From Candidatus Desulfofervidus auxilii (GTDB taxonomy: Bacteria; Desulfobacterota; Desulfofervidia; Desulfofervidales; Desulfofervidaceae): a stretch of 64,000 nt of DNA. Both the position numbers and the translations under genes were made by a program. The DNA lies in contig JAJSZS010000007.1 of assembly GCA_030262725.1 (NCBI GenBank), positions 47,476-111,475 on the forward strand, written 5' to 3'. The notes below the pieces were generated by a model that saw only the letters and a list, made by a program, of their open reading frames with translations, had not been told where the DNA came from and did not search any database. This document shows, piece after piece, positions 43,683 to 52,803 of this stretch; positions within the stretch are counted from its first letter, which is position 1, and each line of letters starts with the position of its first letter.

Positions 43683-44615
43683 ATGAGAAGATATAAAGTA
43701 AGTATTATAGGGGCGGGAATGGTGGGTGCCACTACCGCCCAATGCATTGCTCAGAGAGATATAGCAAATGTGGTATTGATAGATATAGTTGGAGATGTAG
43801 CTGCAGGTAAGGCTTTAGATATATTTGAGGCCTCACCTTTATGCAGTTTTCATGGTACTATGGAAGGTGGAGATGACTATATATTGACAAAAGATTCTGA
43901 TGTCGTTGTAATTACAGCCGGTTCTCCGAGAAAACCTGGGATGAGTCGTAAAGATTTATTAGAAATTAATGCACGTATTGTTACAGATGTGGTTAAAAAA
44001 ATAACAAATCAATCTCCAGATGCTGTAATCATTGTTGTAACAAATCCAGTAGATGCTTTGACTTATGCAGCTTGGCAAGTAAGTGGTTTTCCTCGCAATA
44101 GAATTATGGGTATGTCAGGTATGCTTGATTCTAGTCGTCTTAAAAGTTTTATTGCTTCAGCTATTGGTGTTTCTGTAGATGATGTTGTAGCAATGGTTGT
44201 TGGCGCTCACTCTGAAAATCATATGCTTCCTCTATTAAGATTAGCAAATGTAAATGGGATTCCCATTAAAGAGTTTTTAGATGAAGAAACCTTGCAAAAT
44301 CTAGCTGAACGTACAAAACAAGCAGGTAAAGAAATTGTCTCTTTATTAAAGACAGGTAGTGCCTATTATGCACCAGCTGCAGCTATTACAGAAATGGTGG
44401 AGGCAATATTGTTAGATAAAAAGAGACTTATGCCTTGCTCTGTTTGTTTAGAAGGTGAATATGGGCTTTCTGGATGTGCTATTTGTGTGCCAGCTATTTT
44501 GGGGAAAAATGGTGTGGAAAGGGTTATTGAAATAAATCTTACAGATGAAGAGAAATCTCAAGTGGAGCAAGGTGCACATGCAGTTAAAGAGATGCTTTCT
44601 TCTTTGGAATTATGA
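43683..44615 (+). CDS. mdh: Malate dehydrogenase (LDH-like group)
   Basis: A 310-aa NAD-dependent enzyme reducing oxaloacetate to malate in the rTCA direction. Rossmann motif GAGMVGATTAQCIAQ, the NAD-selecting Asp in VVLIDIVGD, and the malate-type substrate loop PRKPGMSRKDLLEIN with two Arg residues. The catalytic His lies in VGAHSENHMLPLLR, where the usual HGD reads HSE. ATG 43683 follows AAGGAAA; an in-frame TTG at 43668 is unlikely. It overlaps the fumarase alpha gene by 4 nt. Confidence 0.93.
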   Translation: MRRYKVSIIGAGMVGATTAQCIAQRDIANVVLIDIVGDVAAGKALDIFEASPLCSFHGTMEGGDDYILTKDSDVVVITAGSPRKPGMSRKDLLEINARIVTDVVKKITNQSPDAVIIVVTNPVDALTYAAWQVSGFPRNRIMGMSGMLDSSRLKSFIASAIGVSVDDVVAMVVGAHSENHMLPLLRLANVNGIPIKEFLDEETLQNLAERTKQAGKEIVSLLKTGSAYYAPAAAITEMVEAILLDKKRLMPCSVCLEGEYGLSGCAICVPAILGKNGVERVIEINLTDEEKSQVEQGAHAVKEMLSSLEL

Positions 44616-45451
44616 GAGAAATTCATATTGGGGAAATTAAAGAAGCTATAAAATGTTTATGTCAAGAAGCATGCTTTTCTCTTAATACAGATATGATAAT
44701 GGCTTTAAAAAAGGCACAAGAAGAAGAAATTTCTCCATTAGGAAAGGAGATAATTGGACAACTTTTAGAAAATGCTAAATTGGCTGAAGATAAAAAAATA
44801 CCACTTTGTCAAGATACAGGTGTAGTAACTATATTTTTAGAGATTGGGCAAGATGTGCATTTAATAGGAGGTGATATTAGAGAAGCTATTCAAGAAGGTG
44901 TGCGTCAAGGGTATAAAGAAGGTTTTTTGAGAAAATCTGTCTGTCATCCCTTGACCCGAAAAAATACTGATGACAATACACCTGCAATTATTCATTTTGA
45001 TATTGTGCCTGGAAAGAAAGTAAAAATTATAATTATGCCAAAAGGGGCTGGAAGTGAAAATATGTCAAAAGCAACTGTTTTTCCGCCATCTGTAGGTGTT
45101 GAAGGAATAGAAAACTTTGTTTATGAAACTGTAAAAAGAGCAGCTGTAAATACGTGTAGTCCTTTAATTGTAGGTGTAGGTATTGGTGGAAGTCTTGAAA
45201 AAGCAGCTTTATTAGCAAAGAAGGCTTTATTAAGACCTATTGGTCAAAAGGCATCTGATTCTGAATTGGCTAATTTAGAAAAAAAATGGCTTGAAAAAAT
45301 AAATAAATTTGGTTTTGGCCCTTTGGGTCTTGGTGGCAGGGTTACATGTTTGGCAGTACACATAGAATCCTATCCCTGCCATATTGCCAGTCTTCCGGTG
45401 GCAATCAATATTCAATGTCATGCCCACCGGCTTAAAGAAGTAATTATTTAA
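44612..45451 (+). CDS. fumA: Fumarate hydratase class I, alpha subunit
   Basis: A 279-aa [4Fe-4S] subunit. Cluster-binding cysteines lie in LCQDTGVVTIF, in RKSVCHPLTRKNT and near NTCSPLIVGVGIGGSLEKAA. PKGAGSENMSK is the conserved substrate loop. With the beta subunit it converts malate to fumarate. Class I two-subunit fumarases are usual in anaerobes and thermophiles. It overlaps mdh by 4 nt; the beta subunit follows after 6 nt. Confidence 0.94.
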   Translation: MREIHIGEIKEAIKCLCQEACFSLNTDMIMALKKAQEEEISPLGKEIIGQLLENAKLAEDKKIPLCQDTGVVTIFLEIGQDVHLIGGDIREAIQEGVRQGYKEGFLRKSVCHPLTRKNTDDNTPAIIHFDIVPGKKVKIIIMPKGAGSENMSKATVFPPSVGVEGIENFVYETVKRAAVNTCSPLIVGVGIGGSLEKAALLAKKALLRPIGQKASDSELANLEKKWLEKINKFGFGPLGLGGRVTCLAVHIESYPCHIASLPVAINIQCHAHRLKEVII

Positions 45452-45457
45452 ATAATA

Positions 45458-46009
45458 ATGAAATATATAACCACACCTTTAACTGAAAGTTTGTTAAATG
45501 GATTAAAAGTTGGAGATAAGGTTTTGTTGAATGGGATAATTTATACAGCAAGAGACGCAGCCCATAAAAAATTAGTAGAACTTATTAAAAATAATAAACC
45601 TTTACCTTTTTCTTTAGAAGGACAGGTTATTTATTATGTTGGACCTACACCTGCCCCACCTGGTAGACCTATTGGCTCAGCTGGTCCTACTACTAGTTCT
45701 CGTCTTGATCCATATACGCCTATATTATTATCTGTAGGTTTAAAAGGTATGATTGGTAAAGGAAAAAGAGGAAAAGAGGTAATAGAAGCTATAAAAAAAT
45801 ACAAAGCAATATATTTTGTTACAATAGGAGGAGCAGGTGCCCTTTTATCTCAATGTATTTTAGAAGCAAAGATTATAGCCTATCCAGAATTGGGTCCAGA
45901 AGCTATTTATAAATTAAAAGTAAAAGACTTTCCTTTGTTTGTTGCTAATGATATAGAGGGGAATGATTTGTATGAAATTGGTAGAAAATCGTATCAAATT
46001 ACCAATTAA
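45458..46009 (+). CDS. fumB: Fumarate hydratase class I, beta subunit
   Basis: A 183-aa C-terminal fumarase subunit. Typical blocks: LKVGDKVLLNGIIYTARDAA, YVGPTPAPPGRPIGSAGPTT and MIGKGKRGKEVIEAIKKY with GGAGALLSQCI. It completes the enzyme with the alpha subunit. The ATG has no strong ribosome site, so it may depend on coupling to the upstream gene. The last 38 nt are shared with hdrC. Confidence 0.94.
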   Translation: MKYITTPLTESLLNGLKVGDKVLLNGIIYTARDAAHKKLVELIKNNKPLPFSLEGQVIYYVGPTPAPPGRPIGSAGPTTSSRLDPYTPILLSVGLKGMIGKGKRGKEVIEAIKKYKAIYFVTIGGAGALLSQCILEAKIIAYPELGPEAIYKLKVKDFPLFVANDIEGNDLYEIGRKSYQITN

Positions 46010-46391
46010 ATTTAAACGTAGTTTTGAAATATTAAGAAAAATAGAAGATATTAGCGGTGAGAATGTGTTTGCCTGTTATCAATGCGGGATGTGTTCTGCT
46101 GGTTGTCCTATGGCTCCAGAAATGGATATTTTGCCAAATCAAGTATTAAGACTATTGCAAATAGGGGCAATTGAAGAAGTTTTAGAAACACGTACTGTTT
46201 GGCTTTGTGCTTCTTGTTTCACTTGTAGTGCTAGATGTCCAAAAGGAGTAAATTTGGCAAAACTAATGGAAGGTGTGAGAATAGTGATATTGCGCGAAAA
46301 AAATAAAGATTATTTTAAACCTGAAGAAATGATAAAGGAGCCTTTACCTGCAATTGCCCTTGTTAGTGCTTTAAGAAAATTTACAACTTAA
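45972..46391 (+). CDS. hdrC: Heterodisulfide reductase-like subunit C
   Basis: A 139-aa protein with two [4Fe-4S] motifs: C35-x2-C38-x2-C41-x3-C45 (ACYQCGMCSAGCP) and C79-x2-C82-x2-C85-x3-C89 (LCASCFTCSARCP). This spacing is that of HdrC. The start at ATG 45972 gives 10 nt from GAGGGG; ATG 45963 is too close to it. HdrC passes electrons between HdrA and HdrB. It overlaps fumB and runs directly into hdrB. Confidence 0.9.
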   Translation: MKLVENRIKLPIKFKRSFEILRKIEDISGENVFACYQCGMCSAGCPMAPEMDILPNQVLRLLQIGAIEEVLETRTVWLCASCFTCSARCPKGVNLAKLMEGVRIVILREKNKDYFKPEEMIKEPLPAIALVSALRKFTT

Positions 46392-47216
46392 ATGAAAATG
46401 AATATTGGCTACTTTCCAGGATGTACTTTAAAAGCAACTGCTTTAAATTTTGAAAAATCTGCTCTAGAGGTAGCAAAAATTTTAGGTTTTCAATTAGAAG
46501 AACTTTCACAATGGCATTGTTGTGGTACAGTACCTTCTTTATCTCAAGATGATTTATTAAAACAAATAAGTCCTGTAAGAAATCTTATTTATGCTCAATC
46601 ATTAGGTTATAATAAAATCGTTACCCTCTGTTCTATGTGTTATAATACACTTGCACAAAGCAATTTATTTGTAAAAGAAAATAAGGAGAAATTGAGAAAA
46701 ATAAATCAGTTTATGTCCGAAATGCCAGATTATGATGGAGGAGTTGAAGTAAAACATTTTTTAAGTTTCTTAAAAGAGCAAATAACATTAGAAAAAATTA
46801 GAGAAAGTGTAAAAACAAGTCTTTCTGGAATTAAAATTGCTTGTTATTATGGTTGCTTACTTTTAAGACCAAAAATTATAGGTATAGATGATAGTGAACA
46901 ACCTAAAATTCTTGAAGAATTAATGCAAGTTTTAGGAGCAGAACCAGTATACTTTCCTTATAAGACAGAATGTTGTGGTGCATATCATACTGTAATTAAG
47001 CCAGATATTGTGGCAAGAAGAGTTTATCGTATTTTAGAAAATGCTAAGGAAAATAAGGCACAAATAGTAATTACTAGTTGCCCTTTATGTCATTTTAATC
47101 TGACTAAAAGGCAAGAAGAGATAAAAAAAATTTATCCAGATTTTAAGGGAATACCTGTAGTATATTTTACAGAAATCATGCTACAAGCACTAGGAGAAAA
47201 TTTTAAATGCGTATAG
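46392..47216 (+). CDS. hdrB: Heterodisulfide reductase-like subunit B
   Basis: A 274-aa protein with two CCG domains. The first has the Cys at GYFPGCTL, then WHCCGTV and LCSMCYN. The second has CYYGCLLLRP, KTECCGAYH and TSCPLCHFN. In methanogens these bind the non-cubane [4Fe-4S] clusters that reduce heterodisulfide. The cysteine sets appear complete. The disulfide or other acceptor in this bacterium is unknown. Abuts hdrC and overlaps hdrA by 10 nt. Confidence 0.92.
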   Translation: MKMNIGYFPGCTLKATALNFEKSALEVAKILGFQLEELSQWHCCGTVPSLSQDDLLKQISPVRNLIYAQSLGYNKIVTLCSMCYNTLAQSNLFVKENKEKLRKINQFMSEMPDYDGGVEVKHFLSFLKEQITLEKIRESVKTSLSGIKIACYYGCLLLRPKIIGIDDSEQPKILEELMQVLGAEPVYFPYKTECCGAYHTVIKPDIVARRVYRILENAKENKAQIVITSCPLCHFNLTKRQEEIKKIYPDFKGIPVVYFTEIMLQALGENFKCV

Positions 47217-49207
47217 GTGTATTTGTTTGCCATTGTGGAAGAAATATTGCTGGTATTGTTGATGTAAAAACAGTAGTTGATGAAATTGCTAAATTAAAAG
47301 ATGTAGTTTTTTGCACAGATTATATTTATCTTTGTAGTGAACCTGGTCAAAAGACTATTCAGGAAAAAATAAAAGAGTTAAATCTCACTCATATAATTGT
47401 AGCTGCCTGTAGTCCTTCTTTACATGGTATTACTTTTTCTAGGGCAGTTGAGGCAGCTGGTGTTAATCCTTATCTTTTTGAAATGGTAAATATTAGAGAA
47501 CAATGTTCTTGGGTACATTCCCATAATCCAGAATTAGCTACTAAAAAAGCAATAAGTTTAATTAAAGCTAGTTTAGCTAAGTTACGTTATTCTCAACCCC
47601 TTACACCTATTAAGGTACCTCTTATCCAAAAAGTTTTGGTTATTGGTGGTGGAATAGCTGGCATAAGGGTAGCTTTAGACATTGCTCAGGCAGGATTTGA
47701 GGTTTGTTTAGTAGAAAAGTCACCTTCTTTAGGCGGGCGAATGGCACAATTAAGTGAAACCTTTCCTACTTTAGATTGTTCTTCTTGTATTTTAACCCCC
47801 TTAATGGTTGAAGTAGCTAGACATAAAAAGATCCATCTTTTTACTTATGCAGAAGTAAAAAAAGTAGAAGGTATAATTGGCAATTTTAAAGTTACTATTG
47901 AAAAGAAACCTCGATATGTAATTCCAGAAAAATGTACTGGATGTGGTGATTGTGTGGATGTTTGTCCAGTAGTAGTACCTAATGAGTTTGATCAAGGTTT
48001 AGGAGCTAGAAAGGCTATCTATGTTCCATTTCCTCAAGCTGTCCCATTAGTTTATACAATTGATTTTGAAAATTGTTTAAACACAGAAAAACTAATTATC
48101 TGTGAACAATGTTTTAAGATTTGTGGCCCAAAGGCTATAGATTTTCTTATGAGACCAGAAGAAATTCAAATAGAAGTAGGAGCTATTGTTGTAGCAACAG
48201 GTTATGAATTGTTGCCTTTAGAAGCCCTTAAAGAATATGGAGCTGGAGAATATGAAGATGTAATTACAAGTTTAGATTTTGAACGTTTAATTTCTGCATC
48301 TGGCCCAACAGGTGGAATATTGAGGCGCCCATCTGATGGACGTATCCCAAAGAGTGTGGTCTTTATTCAATGTGCAGGTTCTAGGAGCCCAGAACAAGGG
48401 CGTCCTTATTGCTCAAAAATTTGCTGTATGTATACAGCAAAACATGCCTTAATTTACAAGCACCTTGTACCAGATGGTGAAGTTTATGTCTTCTACATTG
48501 ATATTAGAGCAGCAGGCAAAAGATATGAAGAATTTGTTCAGCGGGTAATGGGAGATGGTGTGCTTTATTTAAGAGGAAAGGTTTCTAAAGTATTTCGCCA
48601 TAATGAAAAAATGGTTGTTTTAGGAGTAGACACTTTAAGTGGTAAGACTGTAGAAGTAGAAACTGATTTAGTTGTACTTGCCCCAGCCATTATACCTAGT
48701 AAAGGAGCGCAAGAATTGGCTAAAATGCTTAAAATCCCTGTAGATGAATTTGGATTTTTTAGTGAAATTCATCCCAAATTAAGACCAGTTGAAACTACCA
48801 GTCCTGGCATTTATTTAGCAGGAGCTGCACAATCACCAAAAGATATTTCTGAGACTGTAGCTCAAGCAAGTGCTGCTGCAAGCAAAGTTTTATCTCTTCT
48901 TTCACAAAAAGAAGCCACTTTAGAACCCATTGTTGCATATGTGGATAAAGAGATTTGTAAAGGATGTGGTTTGTGTCGAAGAGTTTGCCCATTTAAAGCT
49001 ATTACTATTGTAAGGGAAGATAAAAAGAGATATGCAAAGGTAGAACCAGCTATTTGTCAAGGTTGTGGCTGTTGTATGGCTATTTGTGAAGAAAATGCTA
49101 TAAATGTAGCTGGCTTTACATATCAACAACTTTCTGCTCAAGTTAGGGCATTATTAGAGGATAAATATGAAGTTAGCAAGAAAACCGCTGAATTTAGAAA
49201 AATTTAA
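47207..49207 (+). CDS. hdrA: Heterodisulfide reductase-like subunit A
   Basis: A 666-aa iron-sulfur flavoprotein. The N-terminal domain starts GVFVCHCGRNIAG. The FAD-binding part has VIGGGIAGIRVALDIAQAGF and VEKSPSLGGRMAQLSETFPT with the inserted cysteine segment LDCSSCILTP. A ferredoxin insert CTGCGDCVDVCP follows. Two C-terminal [4Fe-4S] motifs are CKGCGLCRRVCP and CQGCGCCMAICE. HdrA flavin can bifurcate electrons. MvhD or a hydrogenase subunit is not encoded beside it; the GltD-like proteins downstream may feed it (inference). Confidence 0.94.
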   Translation: MRIGVFVCHCGRNIAGIVDVKTVVDEIAKLKDVVFCTDYIYLCSEPGQKTIQEKIKELNLTHIIVAACSPSLHGITFSRAVEAAGVNPYLFEMVNIREQCSWVHSHNPELATKKAISLIKASLAKLRYSQPLTPIKVPLIQKVLVIGGGIAGIRVALDIAQAGFEVCLVEKSPSLGGRMAQLSETFPTLDCSSCILTPLMVEVARHKKIHLFTYAEVKKVEGIIGNFKVTIEKKPRYVIPEKCTGCGDCVDVCPVVVPNEFDQGLGARKAIYVPFPQAVPLVYTIDFENCLNTEKLIICEQCFKICGPKAIDFLMRPEEIQIEVGAIVVATGYELLPLEALKEYGAGEYEDVITSLDFERLISASGPTGGILRRPSDGRIPKSVVFIQCAGSRSPEQGRPYCSKICCMYTAKHALIYKHLVPDGEVYVFYIDIRAAGKRYEEFVQRVMGDGVLYLRGKVSKVFRHNEKMVVLGVDTLSGKTVEVETDLVVLAPAIIPSKGAQELAKMLKIPVDEFGFFSEIHPKLRPVETTSPGIYLAGAAQSPKDISETVAQASAAASKVLSLLSQKEATLEPIVAYVDKEICKGCGLCRRVCPFKAITIVREDKKRYAKVEPAICQGCGCCMAICEENAINVAGFTYQQLSAQVRALLEDKYEVSKKTAEFRKI

Positions 49208-49433
49208 GATACCTAGAGGTAAAATTACTATTTTTCCCGAAAGATGTAAAGGATGCAGTTTGTGTATTGAGTATTGTCCAAATGAGGTTTTGGAATTTTC
49301 AGAGGATTTTAATGAAAAAGGTTATCATTATCCTGTTATTAAACCAGGGAAAGAAAAAGAATGTATTTTTTGCCAATTTTGCCAGGGAGTATGCCCTGAT
49401 TTTGCAATTTTTGTTGAAAAATGGGAGGAATAA
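49167..49433 (+). CDS. korD: 2-oxoglutarate:ferredoxin oxidoreductase delta subunit (2x[4Fe-4S] ferredoxin)
   Basis: An 88-aa ferredoxin with motifs C27-x2-C30-x2-C33-x3-C37 (CKGCSLCIEYCP) and C66-x2-C69-x2-C72-x3-C76 (CIFCQFCQGVCP). It starts 41 nt inside hdrA, with AGAGGATAA as ribosome site, and precedes korA with a TAATG overlap, so it is the delta subunit of the Kor complex. It supplies electrons for reductive carboxylation of succinyl-CoA. Confidence 0.88.
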   Translation: MKLARKPLNLEKFKIPRGKITIFPERCKGCSLCIEYCPNEVLEFSEDFNEKGYHYPVIKPGKEKECIFCQFCQGVCPDFAIFVEKWEE

Positions 49434-50581
49434 TGAGTAGGGATGTTTTAACAGGAATCCATTTTTTAAGTGGTAATTATGCTTGTGTGGAAGGGGCAAT
49501 AGCAGCTGGTTGTCGTTTTTATGCCGGCTATCCTATTACCCCTTCTAATGAAATTGCTGAAAGGATGTCTGCTAGATTGCCACAAGTAGGTGGAATATAT
49601 ATTCAGATGGAAGATGAGTTAGGTTCAATGGCTGCTATTTTAGGTGCCTCTTGGGGTGGAGCAAAATCTATGACAGCTACTTCTGGTCCAGGTTTTAGTT
49701 TAATGCAAGAAAATATTGGTCTTGGAGCTATGACAGAAACACCATGTGTGGTAGTAAATGTGATGAGAGGAGGCCCTTCTACTGGATTGCCTACATTAGT
49801 TGGTCAAGCAGATGTAATGCAAGCAAGATGGGGGAGTCATGGTGATTATGAAATTATTGCTATTTCTCCATCATCACCGCAAGAATGTTTTTCCTTTATG
49901 ATAAAGGCATTTAATTTAGCAGAAATATGGAGAGTACCAGTAATTGTGCTCATGGATGAAGTAGTTGGTCATATGTGGGAAAAGGTAGTTATTCCTAAAA
50001 AAGAGGAAATAAAACTTGTTCCTAGACGCACTCCAACAAAACCACCAGAAATATTTAAACCATATAAAGCTGGAAAGGACTTAGTGCCAGAGATGGCTAT
50101 TGCAGGCACAGGCTATAGGGTTCATGTAACTGGACTTACACATGATGAACGTGGTTATCCAGCAACCAATCCAGAGGCGCAGGCAAAACTTGTAAAAAGA
50201 TTGGTAGAAAAGATAAGAAAAAATGTCAAAAAAATTGTTGAATATGAAGAATATAAGATGAAAGACGCAGAAGTAGTACTTGTAAGTTATGGTATTTCTG
50301 CTAGACTTTCCCGTCAAGCAGTAGACTGGGCTAGAGAAAAAGGGATAAAAGCAGGTCTTTTAAAATTAATTACTGTATGGCCATTTCCAGAAGAAGAGAT
50401 AAATAAGCTTTCTAAAAAAGTAAAGGCATTGATTACTGTAGAAATAAATTTTGGACAGATATTCTTTGAAGTAGAAAGGTGTGCTAAAGGAAACTGTCCT
50501 TGTCTTTTAGTTAGTCATGCTGGTGGTACTACTCATGATCCAAATGATATCCTTTCTGTAATAGAGGAGGCAATAAAATGA
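49433..50581 (+). CDS. korA: 2-oxoglutarate:ferredoxin oxidoreductase alpha subunit
   Basis: A 382-aa subunit. The N-terminal pyrimidine-type domain has AIAAGCRFYAGYPITPSNEI and MEDELGSMAAILGASWGGAK, the typical KorA signature; MTATSGPGFSLMQENIG follows. The C-terminal domain II covers about 270-380. ATG 49433 has GGGAGGA upstream and is preferred over 49421. With the fused beta-gamma chain and KorD it makes 2-oxoglutarate from succinyl-CoA and CO2. A related 2-oxoacid substrate is possible but the operon argues for 2-oxoglutarate. Confidence 0.93.
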   Translation: MSRDVLTGIHFLSGNYACVEGAIAAGCRFYAGYPITPSNEIAERMSARLPQVGGIYIQMEDELGSMAAILGASWGGAKSMTATSGPGFSLMQENIGLGAMTETPCVVVNVMRGGPSTGLPTLVGQADVMQARWGSHGDYEIIAISPSSPQECFSFMIKAFNLAEIWRVPVIVLMDEVVGHMWEKVVIPKKEEIKLVPRRTPTKPPEIFKPYKAGKDLVPEMAIAGTGYRVHVTGLTHDERGYPATNPEAQAKLVKRLVEKIRKNVKKIVEYEEYKMKDAEVVLVSYGISARLSRQAVDWAREKGIKAGLLKLITVWPFPEEEINKLSKKVKALITVEINFGQIFFEVERCAKGNCPCLLVSHAGGTTHDPNDILSVIEEAIK

Positions 50582-52050
50582 GACCTTTAGAGAAAAAACA
50601 AATGCACCCTTTAGAAGTCCTCATACGCACTGAAAGAATGCCACATATTTTTTGTCCTGGTTGTGGTATTGGTACAGTATTGACAAGTTTTGTAGAGGCA
50701 CTTCTTGAAAGTGAGCTTGATTTAGATAAAGTAGCAGTTTGTTCAGGTATTGGTTGTTCAAGTCGTGTGCCAGGATACCTTAAATTGGATGGCTTTCATA
50801 CAACACATGGTAGATCTATTGCCTTTGCTACTGGTTTAAAATTAGCTAATCCAGACTTAACCGTGTTTATCTTTGCTGGTGATGGAGATTTGGTGGCAAT
50901 AGGTGGTAATCACCTCATTCATGCAGCAAGAAGAAACATTGACATGAAGGTAATTTGCATAAACAATTTTAATTATGGTATGACAGGAGGGCAAGTTGGT
51001 CCAACTACTCCACTTAAAGCAAAAAGTACAACAAGTGTGTATGGAAACTTTGAAGAACCATTTAATTTGGTTCATCTTATGTGGGCTTGTGGGGCAGTTT
51101 ATGTTGCTCGTTGGACATCAGCCCATCCTCATTATATAAAGCGCTCTATATTAGAAGCTTTGGAAAAACCTGGATTTTGTTTTATAGAGGTAATTACACC
51201 TTGTCCTACTAATTGGGGAAGAAGAAATAAGATGAGGACAGGGATTGATATGACAAAGTTTTTCTTAGAAAGGACAGTAATAAAACTTCATCCTGATCCT
51301 TCAGAGGCTCAAATTGAAATGGGGAATCCAATTGTATGTGGAGTTTTTGTTGATAGAGAAAGACCTGATTTTATCAGTGCCATGAAAGAGCAAGTGGCAG
51401 ATAAAGTAAAAATTTATGAATTTAGAGGTGATGGTCGAGTGGAAATCCCACAAGTGCCTAAAAAATCAGTATTAACACCTTCTACTAAAAAGAAGTTAAA
51501 AGATATTTATAAGATAAAAATTGCTGGTCTTGGTGGGCAAGGTATGGGACTCTTAGGTTTAATTATTGGAAGGGCAGCTACTATATTTGATGGCAATGAA
51601 GCCCTTTACACTCAAGAATATGGCCCAGAGGCTAGAGGAGGAGCTTCTAGTTCAGCAATAATTATTTCTGAAAAAAAAGTAGATGTTCCTTATTTTGCTA
51701 AACCTGATGTCTTAATTATCATGGCTCAAGCTGCCTTTCGTAAGTATAAAAAATTACTCCATCCAGGATGCATTTTAATCATAAATAGTGATTTAGTTAA
51801 AGCAAAAGACATACCTGAAGGAATAAAAGTTTATGGTATTCCAGCTTCAAGAATGGCAGAAAAGCTTGGCCGTAGTATTGTAGCTAACATAGTGATATTA
51901 GGATTTTTTACTGCTATTACAGATATTATTAGTCTTGAAGCAGCAAAAGAGGCACTTAAAATGTCCATACCAAAGGGCACAGAAGAATTTAATTTAAAGG
52001 CATTTGAAAAAGGGTATGAATATGGAAAGGGTAAAAAAACAAATACCTGA
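50578..52050 (+). CDS. korBC: 2-oxoglutarate:ferredoxin oxidoreductase, fused beta-gamma subunits
   Basis: A 490-aa fusion. Residues 1 to about 270 are the TPP-binding beta subunit: HIFCPGCGIGTVL, CSGIGCSSRVPGYL, the TPP/Mg motif FAGDGDLVAIGGNHL, and NNFNYGMTGGQVGPTTP. A linker (about 271-310) leads to the gamma domain (about 311-490), with IAGLGGQGMGLLGLIIG and TQEYGPEARGGASSSAII. The two are usually separate KorB and KorC. One uninterrupted frame spans both. It overlaps korA by 4 nt and frdB by 29 nt. Confidence 0.93.
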   Translation: MRPLEKKQMHPLEVLIRTERMPHIFCPGCGIGTVLTSFVEALLESELDLDKVAVCSGIGCSSRVPGYLKLDGFHTTHGRSIAFATGLKLANPDLTVFIFAGDGDLVAIGGNHLIHAARRNIDMKVICINNFNYGMTGGQVGPTTPLKAKSTTSVYGNFEEPFNLVHLMWACGAVYVARWTSAHPHYIKRSILEALEKPGFCFIEVITPCPTNWGRRNKMRTGIDMTKFFLERTVIKLHPDPSEAQIEMGNPIVCGVFVDRERPDFISAMKEQVADKVKIYEFRGDGRVEIPQVPKKSVLTPSTKKKLKDIYKIKIAGLGGQGMGLLGLIIGRAATIFDGNEALYTQEYGPEARGGASSSAIIISEKKVDVPYFAKPDVLIIMAQAAFRKYKKLLHPGCILIINSDLVKAKDIPEGIKVYGIPASRMAEKLGRSIVANIVILGFFTAITDIISLEAAKEALKMSIPKGTEEFNLKAFEKGYEYGKGKKTNT

Positions 52051-52801
52051 ATTTGACTATGAAAAGGTAGAAGTAAAAAAGGTTCCTATTTTTATTATGG
52101 GTAAAAGGTATGAGGTGCCTGAAGGGCTTACTATTATGAAAGCGGTTGAATATGCAGGTTATAGATATATACGTGGTTGTGGTTGCAGAGCTGGTATTTG
52201 TGGGGCTTGTGTTACTGTATATCGAATAGCAGGAGATTATCGACTTTACTTTGGACTTGCTTGTCAAACGCCTATTCAGCCTAATATGTATCTTACTCAA
52301 ATTCCATTTGTTCCAGCAAATAAAGCTATTTATGACATTAATCAGCTTAAGCCAGATATTTTTACTATTGAAAAACTATACCCAGAAACTTTTCGTTGTC
52401 TTGCTTGTAATACATGTACCAAAGCCTGTCCAATGGAGATTCCAGTGATGGATTACATTCAGGCTTTAATTAAAGGCGATATAAAAAGTTGTGCTGAGAT
52501 TTCCCATAGTTGCATTATGTGTGGGATGTGCAGTTTACGTTGTCCAGCAGAAATTCAACATTTTCATGTAGCCATGTTAGCTAGAAGATTATATGGAAAA
52601 TATTTAATGCCTAAAGCAAAACATCTAGAAAAAAGAGTGAAACAGATAAAGGAAGGGAAATTTGATTGGATGTTAGATGAATTGATGAAATTATCAGATG
52701 AGGAATTAAAAAAACGTTATGCAGAAAGGGAATGGGAGCCAGAGCCTTATGATCCAAATTGGCGTCCAAAAGAAACAAAATATTTAATTATTGAGGATTG
52801 A
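52022..52801 (+). CDS. Fumarate reductase/succinate dehydrogenase-like iron-sulfur subunit
   Basis: A 259-aa protein with an N-terminal plant-type [2Fe-2S] domain (C55-x4-C60-x2-C63 and C81; CRAGICGAC ... LACQ) and two classical [4Fe-4S] motifs (C126-x2-C129-x2-C132-x3-C136 and C164-x2-C167-x2-C170-x3-C174). Membrane-bound SdhB/FrdB instead have a [3Fe-4S] pattern at the third site. This arrangement is closer to TfrB of thiol:fumarate reductase without its C-terminal HdrB part. The start at ATG 52022 is chosen over 52016 for spacing to AAGGG. It pairs with the flavoprotein 2 nt downstream. Confidence 0.85.
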   Translation: MERVKKQIPEFDYEKVEVKKVPIFIMGKRYEVPEGLTIMKAVEYAGYRYIRGCGCRAGICGACVTVYRIAGDYRLYFGLACQTPIQPNMYLTQIPFVPANKAIYDINQLKPDIFTIEKLYPETFRCLACNTCTKACPMEIPVMDYIQALIKGDIKSCAEISHSCIMCGMCSLRCPAEIQHFHVAMLARRLYGKYLMPKAKHLEKRVKQIKEGKFDWMLDELMKLSDEELKKRYAEREWEPEPYDPNWRPKETKYLIIED

Positions 52802-52803
52802 TT

